Assembly (NCBI GenBank): GCA_900757145.1
Contig: CAAEMT010000004.1
Coordinates: forward strand, 1 to 44,436
Direction of reading: 5' to 3'
From: Lachnospiraceae bacterium
GTDB taxonomy: Bacteria > Bacillota > Clostridia > Lachnospirales > Lachnospiraceae
DNA: 44,436 bases
Shown here piece after piece: positions 8,476-14,936 of this stretch (positions are counted from its first letter, which is position 1; every line of letters begins with the position of its first letter). The position numbers were made by a program, and so were the translations under genes. The notes under the pieces were generated by a model. It was not told the origin of the DNA. It worked only from the letters and a program-made list of their open reading frames with translations, and searched no databases.

Positions 8476-9069
8476 ATGATAACTTATCGAAATTCTCTTT
8501 TTCCCACACCACAGACACATAAGCTCACTGAAAGCCCTGACGCGCTCAGCATCCTCCGGCTCCGCTCTATTCTAAATAATTTATCCGGCACAGCGTGTGA
8601 CACAGACTGTCGCAGTCTTCCGCCCGTCATTCTCTGTATAGGAACAGACAGGATCATTGGAGACTGTCTTGGTCCGCTTGCCGGAAGTATGCTAAAAAAA
8701 GCTGCCGGTGAAAACCTTGCGGTATACGGTACCCTAGAGAATACAGTCCATGCGCTCAATCTTCAGAAAATAAACCAGGAAATCAAAAAGAAGCACCACG
8801 GGCAAATTATAATTGCCATTGATGCTTCTCTTGGTTCTTATGAACGGGTCGGTTCCATCTTCGTGCGCCCCGGATGCTTAAAGCCCGGAGCTGGAGTCCG
8901 TAAAAATCTGCCAGATGTCGGCGATGTAGCGATCACCGGAATCGCAAACGGCGAAAGCAGCAGCCCGTATCTTGATCTTCAGACCGCCCGCCTTTCAACC
9001 ATTTCACGCATGGCGGAAACGATCTGCGGCTGTATACTGGGAGCATGCTTTGGAATATCACCGCACTGA
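8476..9069 (+). CDS. yyaC: YyaC-family sporulation protein (DUF1256, germination-protease-like fold)
   Basis: A 197-aa protein. The DUF1256 signature begins at about residue 50: VILCIGTDRIIGDCLGPLAG, then GTLENTVHALNL, IIAIDASLGSYERVGSIFV, PGAGVRKNLPDVGDVAITGI and a Leu/Thr-rich C-terminal helix. The family is related to the germination protease GPR/hydrogenase maturation protease fold and is found in spore formers. Its role is not established. The ATG has GGAGG 8 bp upstream. It is the only plus-strand gene in the first 27 kb, divergent from the LysM gene and convergent with recR. Confidence 0.9.
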   Translation: MITYRNSLFPTPQTHKLTESPDALSILRLRSILNNLSGTACDTDCRSLPPVILCIGTDRIIGDCLGPLAGSMLKKAAGENLAVYGTLENTVHALNLQKINQEIKKKHHGQIIIAIDASLGSYERVGSIFVRPGCLKPGAGVRKNLPDVGDVAITGIANGESSSPYLDLQTARLSTISRMAETICGCILGACFGISPH

Positions 9070-9110
9070 CTCTGTCACGGTCCCGTATTTTCAGATATTG
9101 CCACAACCGC

Positions 9111-9707
9111 TTACAGAGATACACGCCCTTCAAGCGCACGCAGCAACGTCACCTCGTCAATATATTCCAGATCGCCGCCTACCGGCACGCCGCTCGCGAT
9201 ACGGCTGACTTTGATGCCTGTCGGCTTGATCAGCTTGCTGATATACATCGCAGTCGTCTCGCCCTCAAGACTGGAATTTGTCGCTATGATCACTTCCTCG
9301 ACATCTCCCTGAAGCCGCTGCATCAGCTCTTTTAGCTTAATATCAGCGGGCCCGATACCGAGCATCGGGGAAATCGCGCCATGCAGTACGTGGTACACGC
9401 CCTCGTATTTTCCTGTCTTTTCATACGCCGCAAGATCTCGCGTACTCTCCACCACCATGATCGTTTTTTTGTCACGGCTCGGATTGCTGCATATCGGACA
9501 GGTCTCCTGATCCGTCAGCGTATAGCACTCGCTGCAATAGCGAATATTTTCTCTTGCGTCCGTGATCGCCGCTGTAAGCTGCGCCACCTGTTCCTTTGGC
9601 ATATGCACGATATGAAACGCCAGACGCTGTGCGGACTTTCCGCCGATGCCCGGCAAAGATGAAAGCTGTTCGATCAGCTTTGACATCTGACTTCCATAAT
9701 AATCCAT
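9111..9707 (-). CDS. recR: Recombination protein RecR
   Basis: A 198-aa protein, the usual length. It shows the helix-hairpin-helix region (LSSLPGIGGKSAQRLAFH, residues 12-30), the C4 zinc finger (CSECYTLTDQETCPIC, near 57-72) and a Toprim domain (MVVESTRDLAAYEKTGKYEGVYHVLHG ... GPADIKLKEL ... IIATNSSLEGETTAMYI). It acts with RecF/RecO in loading RecA at gaps. Its ATG overlaps the TGA stop of ybaB by one base (TGATG), so the two are translationally coupled, in the classical dnaX-ybaB-recR order. Confidence 0.98.
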   Translation of the reverse strand: MDYYGSQMSKLIEQLSSLPGIGGKSAQRLAFHIVHMPKEQVAQLTAAITDARENIRYCSECYTLTDQETCPICSNPSRDKKTIMVVESTRDLAAYEKTGKYEGVYHVLHGAISPMLGIGPADIKLKELMQRLQGDVEEVIIATNSSLEGETTAMYISKLIKPTGIKVSRIASGVPVGGDLEYIDEVTLLRALEGRVSL

Positions 9708-10048
9708 CAGAATCCAAAACCTCCCAGACCGCCTGTCAGCTTCGACATAGCGGATGCAGCAGCCTCTTCCACCTGACGTAGCGCTTCATTCGTAGCTGCT
9801 ACGATCAGATCCTCCAGCATCTCAATATCATCCGGATCCACTACTTCCTCAGAAAGCTTTACCTTTACGACTTCCTTTTTTCCGGAAATCGTCACCTCGA
9901 CTGCTCCGCCTCCTGCAGCTGCCGTAAATTCTTTCTCCTCAAGCGCTCTCTGGTTCTCCTCCATCTGTTTCTGCATCTTCTGTGCCTGTTTCATCAGGTT
10001 ATTCATGTTGCCCGGCATACCTCCCGGGAATCCTCCACGCTTTGCCAT
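9707..10048 (-). CDS. YbaB/EbfC family nucleoid-associated protein
   Basis: A 113-aa DNA-binding protein. A Gly/Met/Asn-rich N-terminus (AKRGGFPGGMPGNMNNLMKQ) leads into the coiled helix AQKMQKQMEENQRALEEKEF, then the conserved GGGAVEVTISGKKEVVKVKLSEEVVDPDDIEMLEDLIVAATNEA core. The ATG at 10048 is preceded by GGAGGAAAAGATT. An upstream extension of the frame lies mostly inside the dnaX end and lacks conservation. It lies between dnaX and recR as in most Firmicutes. Confidence 0.96.
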   Translation of the reverse strand: MAKRGGFPGGMPGNMNNLMKQAQKMQKQMEENQRALEEKEFTAAAGGGAVEVTISGKKEVVKVKLSEEVVDPDDIEMLEDLIVAATNEALRQVEEAAASAMSKLTGGLGGFGF

Positions 10049-10106
10049 AATCTTTTCCTCCATCTTTCTTGCTGTACAATTCGCACTCGTGCCCATTGTA
10101 CCAGTT

Positions 10107-11891
10107 TTATTCTTCAATTTCTATATCTGTATGAATAAATTCATGAATTCTTTCATCTATTTCAATTGCAGACAGCGATCCTTTCTGAATTCCCTCATCC
10201 GCCGCAAGTACAAATTTGACTTCAACCTGTTTTCCGGTACGGTCGGCAATAATCTGTTCAAGCTCTGCCTTTCTTTCTTTGCTGTCGATATACCGTTCCG
10301 CAAGAAAATCGGAAAATACAACGTACAGCTTCATATCTGACGGATCCTGCACATTAAACTTCGGCTCTGCCGTTGAAAGTACGGCGCGGAACATTCTCGA
10401 AGTATCTCCGACAATACTTTTCCACATCGAACGCACCTTCTGAAGATCCTCCGGAGCAGCTTTTGGATACTGCATCATGCCGGACGGGGAACCCTGCCCG
10501 CCGTATCCGCCGTTTTCTGCCGTTCCTTCACTGCCGTATCCCGATTCATTTGCTCCAAAGCCTGCCGCAAACGCCTCATCGGACATACCGCTGTAATCTC
10601 CTGTCTCTGCGGCATAGCTGCCATTCGCATATCCCGCACCGCCCACATAGCTGCCTAGCTGCCCCGATGCACCTGCATTTCCCGCATAGCCGCCTGACTG
10701 TGCCGGCGCTCCTGCGATCACAAACTTTCCCGACAGCAATTCCTCCATCCGTCTCTCCAGCTTTCTGATGCGCTCTATATAAGAAAGCTCGTCTCTTTGT
10801 GATTCAGGCTTACACAGCTTGATAAGCGCGAGCTCCAAAAGCACCCTCTTATTCGTCGCATATCGGATATTATTTGCGAGTTCCGAAAATATCCTGATAA
10901 ACCGCATGAGCGTATCACTTCGGATCATCCCCGCCTCCTCGCGAAGCTGTGCCAGATTCTCGGTAGAGACGTCCAATACATCCTCCATATCATCCGATGC
11001 TTTGATCAGCATGAGATTGCGCATATACCATGTAAAATCATTAACAAACTGTGTCAGATCACGCCCCTGCATGATAAGCTTTTCAAGCGTGCCAATCGCA
11101 TCCACAAGATCCTCCTTTAAAATCTTGCGGAGCAGATCGCTGAACACCTCCGTATCTACGGCTCCAAGCACTTCAAGTACGCGGTCATACGTCAGTGTTT
11201 CCCCCAGATAAAAAGCAATACACTGATCCAAAAGGCTTAAGGCATCGCGAAGGGAACCGTCTCCCTTCTTTGCGATGTAGCGCAGTGCCCGCTCTTCGAC
11301 CTCGACTTTCTCCTGCTCCATCAGTTCCTGCAGCCTCGACTGGATCGTCTCCTGGGCGATCCTTCGGAAATCATACCGCTGGCATCTTGACAATATCGTT
11401 ACAGGAATCTTATGCGCTTCTGTTGTCGCCAAAATAAAGATAACATATGAGGGCGGCTCTTCCAGCGTCTTAAGCAGCGCATTAAATGCACCGATTGAGA
11501 GCATATGCACCTCATCTATGATATACACCTTATATTTTCCATCTGCCGGAGAATACGCGACCTCTTCCCGAATCTCCCGGATATTGTCCACTCCGTTGTT
11601 TGACGCCGCATCTATCTCTATCACATTCATAGATGCGCCGGAAGAGATTGCACGACACGATGCACATTCATTGCAGGGATTCCCGTTGATAGGATGTTCA
11701 CAGTTTACTGCCTTTGCAAAAATTTTCGCGATCGTTGTCTTTCCGGTACCCCGTGTACCACAAAACAGATATGCATGTCCGATACGGTCTGCCATAATCT
11801 GATTGCGCAGCGTCTTTACGATATGATCCTGCCCCTTTACATCTGCAAAGGTATCCGGTCTGAATTTACGGTACAATGCTGTATAGCCCAT
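10107..11891 (-). CDS. dnaX: DNA polymerase III subunit gamma/tau
   Basis: A 594-aa clamp-loader ATPase. Residues 1-370 are the conserved AAA+ and lid domains: YRKFRPDTFADVKGQ, Walker A GTRGTGKTT, zinc-binding Cys cluster (CEHPINGNPCNECASC), DEVHMLS Walker B, and sensor 1 LATTEAHKIP. From about residue 425 to 500 the linker is low complexity, rich in Gly, Ala, Tyr and Ser. A C-terminal tau-like segment of about 110 residues follows. The ATG at 11891 has GGAGATGGAGT upstream. A slippery A-rich frameshift heptamer for a short gamma form was not seen. Confidence 0.97.
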   Translation of the reverse strand: MGYTALYRKFRPDTFADVKGQDHIVKTLRNQIMADRIGHAYLFCGTRGTGKTTIAKIFAKAVNCEHPINGNPCNECASCRAISSGASMNVIEIDAASNNGVDNIREIREEVAYSPADGKYKVYIIDEVHMLSIGAFNALLKTLEEPPSYVIFILATTEAHKIPVTILSRCQRYDFRRIAQETIQSRLQELMEQEKVEVEERALRYIAKKGDGSLRDALSLLDQCIAFYLGETLTYDRVLEVLGAVDTEVFSDLLRKILKEDLVDAIGTLEKLIMQGRDLTQFVNDFTWYMRNLMLIKASDDMEDVLDVSTENLAQLREEAGMIRSDTLMRFIRIFSELANNIRYATNKRVLLELALIKLCKPESQRDELSYIERIRKLERRMEELLSGKFVIAGAPAQSGGYAGNAGASGQLGSYVGGAGYANGSYAAETGDYSGMSDEAFAAGFGANESGYGSEGTAENGGYGGQGSPSGMMQYPKAAPEDLQKVRSMWKSIVGDTSRMFRAVLSTAEPKFNVQDPSDMKLYVVFSDFLAERYIDSKERKAELEQIIADRTGKQVEVKFVLAADEGIQKGSLSAIEIDERIHEFIHTDIEIEE

Positions 11892-11927
11892 ACTCCATCT
11901 CCTGTCTGTCTTTTTCTGCAGAAACAA

Positions 11928-11972
11928 AATACGGGAGCTGTTGCACAACATTACGTTTGTACAGCAGCCCCT
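11928..11972 (-). terminator. Probable terminator of pfkA
   Basis: On the minus strand GGGGCTGCTGTACAA pairs imperfectly with TTGTGCAACAGCTCCC, followed by GTATTTTGTTT. It lies between the pfkA stop and dnaX. The tail is only moderately T-rich, so read-through to dnaX is possible. Confidence 0.6.
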
Positions 11973-12005
11973 TCATATATCTTCTTTACGTGTTTCTGTG
12001 CAGGC

Positions 12006-13079
12006 TCAGTCTCCAAAGCTGATGCCCATAAGCTTCGCTTCCTGAATGATCTGATCTTTCGGATCTACCATCTTAAGCTTACCGGAAACCTCGGCAAGCG
12101 GTACCTTCTTCATTTTTCCGTTCACAATACCAACCATGTAGCCGTACTGCTCCTTCATGATCAGATCGGCAGCCGTCACGCCAATTCTCGTAGAGAGCAC
12201 CCGGTCGTATGGGCACGGACTTCCGCCTCTTTGTGTATGTCCTGGAACGGTAATACGCACCTCCGGTCCGTTCGCAGCCTTGATTTCCTCCGCAAGCTCA
12301 TAAGCCACGGAAGGATATTTTTTCTCTTCGATCTTTTTCTTGTATTCTTTCTTGCTCAGCTTGGCGTCCTGCTTTGAAATAGCGCCCTCGGCAACTGCAA
12401 GCACAGTAAAGCCTTTCCCCGCTTTTGTCCGTCGGTCAATAGCCTCAATAACCTTCTTAATATCGTACGGAATCTCAGGGAGCAGAATAATATCTGCGCC
12501 TCCTGCAATACCTGCGTACAGCGTCAGCCATCCTACCTTGTGTCCCATGATCTCCACAATAAATACGCGGTTGTGGGATGCGGCAGTCGTATGGATGCAG
12601 TCAATCGCCTCTGTGGCAATATTTACAGCGCTATAAAAGCCAAACGTCATATCTGTTCCCCAGATATCATTGTCAATCGTCTTCGGAAGATGGATGACAT
12701 TCAGTCCTTCCTCGCGCAGCAGATTCGCTGTTTTCTGCGTACCGTTTCCGCCAAGGATCACAAGGCAGTCAAGACGCAGCTTATAATAATTTTGCTTCAT
12801 CGCCTCAACCTTGTCAAGCCCCTTCTCATCCGGCTCGCGCATCAGTTTAAACGGCTGTCTTGAAGAGCCGAGAATTGTGCCTCCTGTCGTCAGGATACCG
12901 GAAAAATCTTTAGAGGTAAGCAGCCGATAATCCCCGTAGATCAGACCCTTATAGCCGTTCATGAAACCGTAAACCTCAAGCTCTTCAATATTGCTTGAAA
13001 GCCCCTTTACCACACCTCGCATCGTCGCATTGAGCGCCTGGCAGTCGCCCCCGCTCGTCAACAGACCAATCCGTTTCAT
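12006..13079 (-). CDS. pfkA: 6-phosphofructokinase (group III-like)
   Basis: A 357-aa PFK, longer than the ~320 aa of the classical ATP enzyme. The fold motifs are present: GLLTSGGDCQALNATMRG, the nucleotide site LGGNGTQKTANLL, the catalytic PKTIDNDI, and the fructose-6-P region HTQRGGSPCPYDRVLSTRIG. The classical GGDGS is GGNGT here (Asn for the Mg-binding Asp) and the usual PGTIDND is PKTIDND. Lys at this place is typical of PPi-dependent and mixed groups, while the Gly in GGNGT is ATP-like, so phosphoryl donor specificity cannot be read off. The ATG at 13079 was chosen for its AAAGGATGTGATCC site; an ATG at 13121 sits almost at the predicted transcription start. Confidence 0.93.
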   Translation of the reverse strand: MKRIGLLTSGGDCQALNATMRGVVKGLSSNIEELEVYGFMNGYKGLIYGDYRLLTSKDFSGILTTGGTILGSSRQPFKLMREPDEKGLDKVEAMKQNYYKLRLDCLVILGGNGTQKTANLLREEGLNVIHLPKTIDNDIWGTDMTFGFYSAVNIATEAIDCIHTTAASHNRVFIVEIMGHKVGWLTLYAGIAGGADIILLPEIPYDIKKVIEAIDRRTKAGKGFTVLAVAEGAISKQDAKLSKKEYKKKIEEKKYPSVAYELAEEIKAANGPEVRITVPGHTQRGGSPCPYDRVLSTRIGVTAADLIMKEQYGYMVGIVNGKMKKVPLAEVSGKLKMVDPKDQIIQEAKLMGISFGD

Positions 13080-13131
13080 TGGATCACATCCTTTATAAAT
13101 ATTTGCAGTTTCCTCCTGCATGAATGATATA

Positions 13132-13160
13132 AGTATACCTTATTTTCACCTGTAGCACAA
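13132..13160 (-). promoter_or_regulatory. pfkA promoter
   Basis: TTGTGC (13155-13160), 17-bp spacer, TATACT (13132-13137) on the minus strand, about 50 bp upstream of the pfkA start. Confidence 0.75.
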
Positions 13161-13186
13161 CAAAAACATATCTCTTTACCCAAATA

Positions 13187-14002
13187 CTAATCTGGTTGTA
13201 CCGGAAGGAAGCCTTCGAAAATAAACGAATCGTAATACGGCTTCGCCTCTTCAAGCTGTCTGCCGGAACGCACCGTCCACGCCGCCGAAGGACAGCCAAA
13301 TACACGGCGGCAGATATTTTTTGAAACAGCCTGTCTGTCGCGAATATCATAGGCAATAAAGTCCGGTTTTCCGAGAAAATTAAGCAAAAGATGACGCACT
13401 ATCCAATATGCCGGATGATAAAGCCCCTCCTGCCTCTGAAAATTCATCGCGAGCTGTCCGCGGCAGATTTCCGGTCTATTCCTACGGTACCACCACAGTG
13501 CTCTCGGATGAAATGACTCTATCGCATACTCGCCGTGGTACTGCCGCATTACTTCATCGGTGCGTTCGCAGATACAGCTCTCCATACCCTTATATTTGAG
13601 TTCTATGAGAAGAGGCACTCTTCCCTGCACGAGCTTTAACACATCGCTAAGTCTCGGTATTCGCTCCTGTGTCCCGCATATAGCAAACCGCTGAAGCCGT
13701 TCATACGTTAAATCACTGATTTCTCCTTCCGCACTGCATACACGCTTCAGATCAAAATCATGAAAAACGACAACCTCCTCATCTTTTGTAAGCTGCACGT
13801 CAAGCTCTATCCCAAATCCCGCATCAACAGCTCTGCGAAAGGCAGCCATCGTGTTCTCCGGTATTCCGGCTTCTCCATCATGTAGCCCTCTGTGCGCATA
13901 ATATTTTCCCTTTACGGAATTTCTCACTTTTCTGTGTCCCGGCATAATTGCCAGAAAATACATAAGCACTGCTCCAAGTGCAATACCCGCTTCGTTTTTC
14001 AT
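13187..14002 (-). CDS. Glycerophosphodiester phosphodiesterase
   Basis: A 271-aa GDPD-family protein. Residues 5-20 (GIALGAVLMYFLAIMPG) are a hydrophobic N-terminal anchor. The catalytic core follows: AHRGLHDGEAGIPENTMAAFRRAVDAGFGIELDVQLTKDEEVVVFHD contains the HRG, the E-N pair, the ELDV metal ligands and the catalytic second His. LIELK and the YAIESFHP segment follow. It should hydrolyse glycerophosphodiesters to glycerol-3-phosphate and an alcohol. The C-terminus after residue 200 includes a DFIAYDI/FGCPSAAWTVRS segment that corresponds to the last strands of the TIM barrel. It has its own promoter and is a separate unit from pfkA. Confidence 0.92.
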   Translation of the reverse strand: MKNEAGIALGAVLMYFLAIMPGHRKVRNSVKGKYYAHRGLHDGEAGIPENTMAAFRRAVDAGFGIELDVQLTKDEEVVVFHDFDLKRVCSAEGEISDLTYERLQRFAICGTQERIPRLSDVLKLVQGRVPLLIELKYKGMESCICERTDEVMRQYHGEYAIESFHPRALWWYRRNRPEICRGQLAMNFQRQEGLYHPAYWIVRHLLLNFLGKPDFIAYDIRDRQAVSKNICRRVFGCPSAAWTVRSGRQLEEAKPYYDSFIFEGFLPVQPD

Positions 14003-14100
14003 CGTAAAACCGCCATCCTTTTCTGAAACAGAACCATAAAATATACGTTCTTAAATATACATTCTTAAACTACAAGAATCTGATACATTTACACAGTTCT

Positions 14101-14128
14101 ATTATACTATTTTTTCACGCAAACGCAA
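14101..14128 (-). promoter_or_regulatory. Promoter of the GDPD gene
   Basis: TTGCGT (14123-14128), 16-bp spacer, TATAAT (14101-14106) on the minus strand, about 100 bp upstream of the start codon. Confidence 0.65.
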
Positions 14129-14187
14129 TTATTTATACATCGTGTATATGCTGCGGTAAACAGCGTGATCTTTTCCTGCGGGACATA

Positions 14188-14223
14188 GAAAAAAAGAAGC
14201 ACAGCCGCCTAAAACGACCGTGC
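14188..14223 (-). terminator. Terminator of the ktr-kdpDE operon
   Basis: GCACGGTCG (14215-14223) pairs over 9 bp, including G-U pairs, with CGGCTGTGC (14199-14207), followed by TTCTTTTTTT on the minus strand. It lies 12 bp after the kdpE stop. Confidence 0.88.
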
Positions 14224-14234
14224 CGTATTTGACG

Positions 14235-14936
14235 CTACTCCACCTTTATCATTCGATACCCTACGCCAATGTGCGTCTGGATATACTGAGGCGAATCAGC
14301 ACCTTTTTCTATTTTTTTCCGAAGCGTAGCCATAAAGACGCGCAGCGACGCCACATCATTTTCCCAGCTGCTCCCCCATATATTCTGTGTGATAAACGTA
14401 TGCGTCAGCACCTTTCCGACATTTCTGGAGAGCAGACACAAAAGCTTATACTCGATCGGCGTCAGATGCAGCTCTTCTTCATTGAGATAAGCGCAGCCCG
14501 CCGCATAATCGATGCGCAGAGCGCCGTTGACAAACACAGAAGACTCCGCCGGCGTCTCATTTTTCATCATCAGCAGCCTTCTCTGCGTCACGCGAAGCCG
14601 TGCTAGAAGTTCTTCAACAGAGAACGGCTTTGTCAAATAATCATCTGCTCCCGCGTCGAGCGCATCGATCTTATCCGTGTCCTCACTTCTTGCACTGATT
14701 ACGATGATTGGCATATTCGACCACGACCTGATCCGGCGGATAACTTCTACGCCGTCCATATCCGGCAGTCCCAGATCAAGCAGCACAATATCAGGATTAT
14801 GAGAGGAGGCATCAAGTATCGCCGTCTCGCCGTTTCCGGCTGCCAGATAGCGGTAATCGTGTGCTTTCAGCGTTGTCGTGATCAGGTTTTTCACGGACAC
14901 ATCATCCTCTACAACCAATATTGATAATTTATTCAT
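14235..14936 (-). CDS. kdpE: KdpE response regulator (OmpR family)
   Basis: A 233-aa DNA-binding regulator. The receiver domain (residues 3-115) has acidic residues EDD 10-12, phospho-acceptor Asp54 in VLLDLGLPDMDG, the conserved Thr/Ser (VISA) and Lys (LTKPF). The winged-helix domain (about 135-233) contains LTPIEYKLLCLLSRNVGKVLTH and VFMATLRKKIEK, closing with the GVGYRM motif. It is translationally coupled to kdpD by an 8-bp overlap. As in other bacteria it is expected to activate kdp genes under potassium limitation. The tandem elements upstream of the three potassium transcription units are the likely targets. Confidence 0.95.
   Translation of the reverse strand: MNKLSILVVEDDVSVKNLITTTLKAHDYRYLAAGNGETAILDASSHNPDIVLLDLGLPDMDGVEVIRRIRSWSNMPIIVISARSEDTDKIDALDAGADDYLTKPFSVEELLARLRVTQRRLLMMKNETPAESSVFVNGALRIDYAAGCAYLNEEELHLTPIEYKLLCLLSRNVGKVLTHTFITQNIWGSSWENDVASLRVFMATLRKKIEKGADSPQYIQTHIGVGYRMIKVE

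Noticed and set aside
11892..12005. SRP RNA gene, often found near dnaX
   Set aside because: The conserved SRP domain IV sequence (GGNAGC loops) is not visible here; the region is explained by the pfkA terminator.
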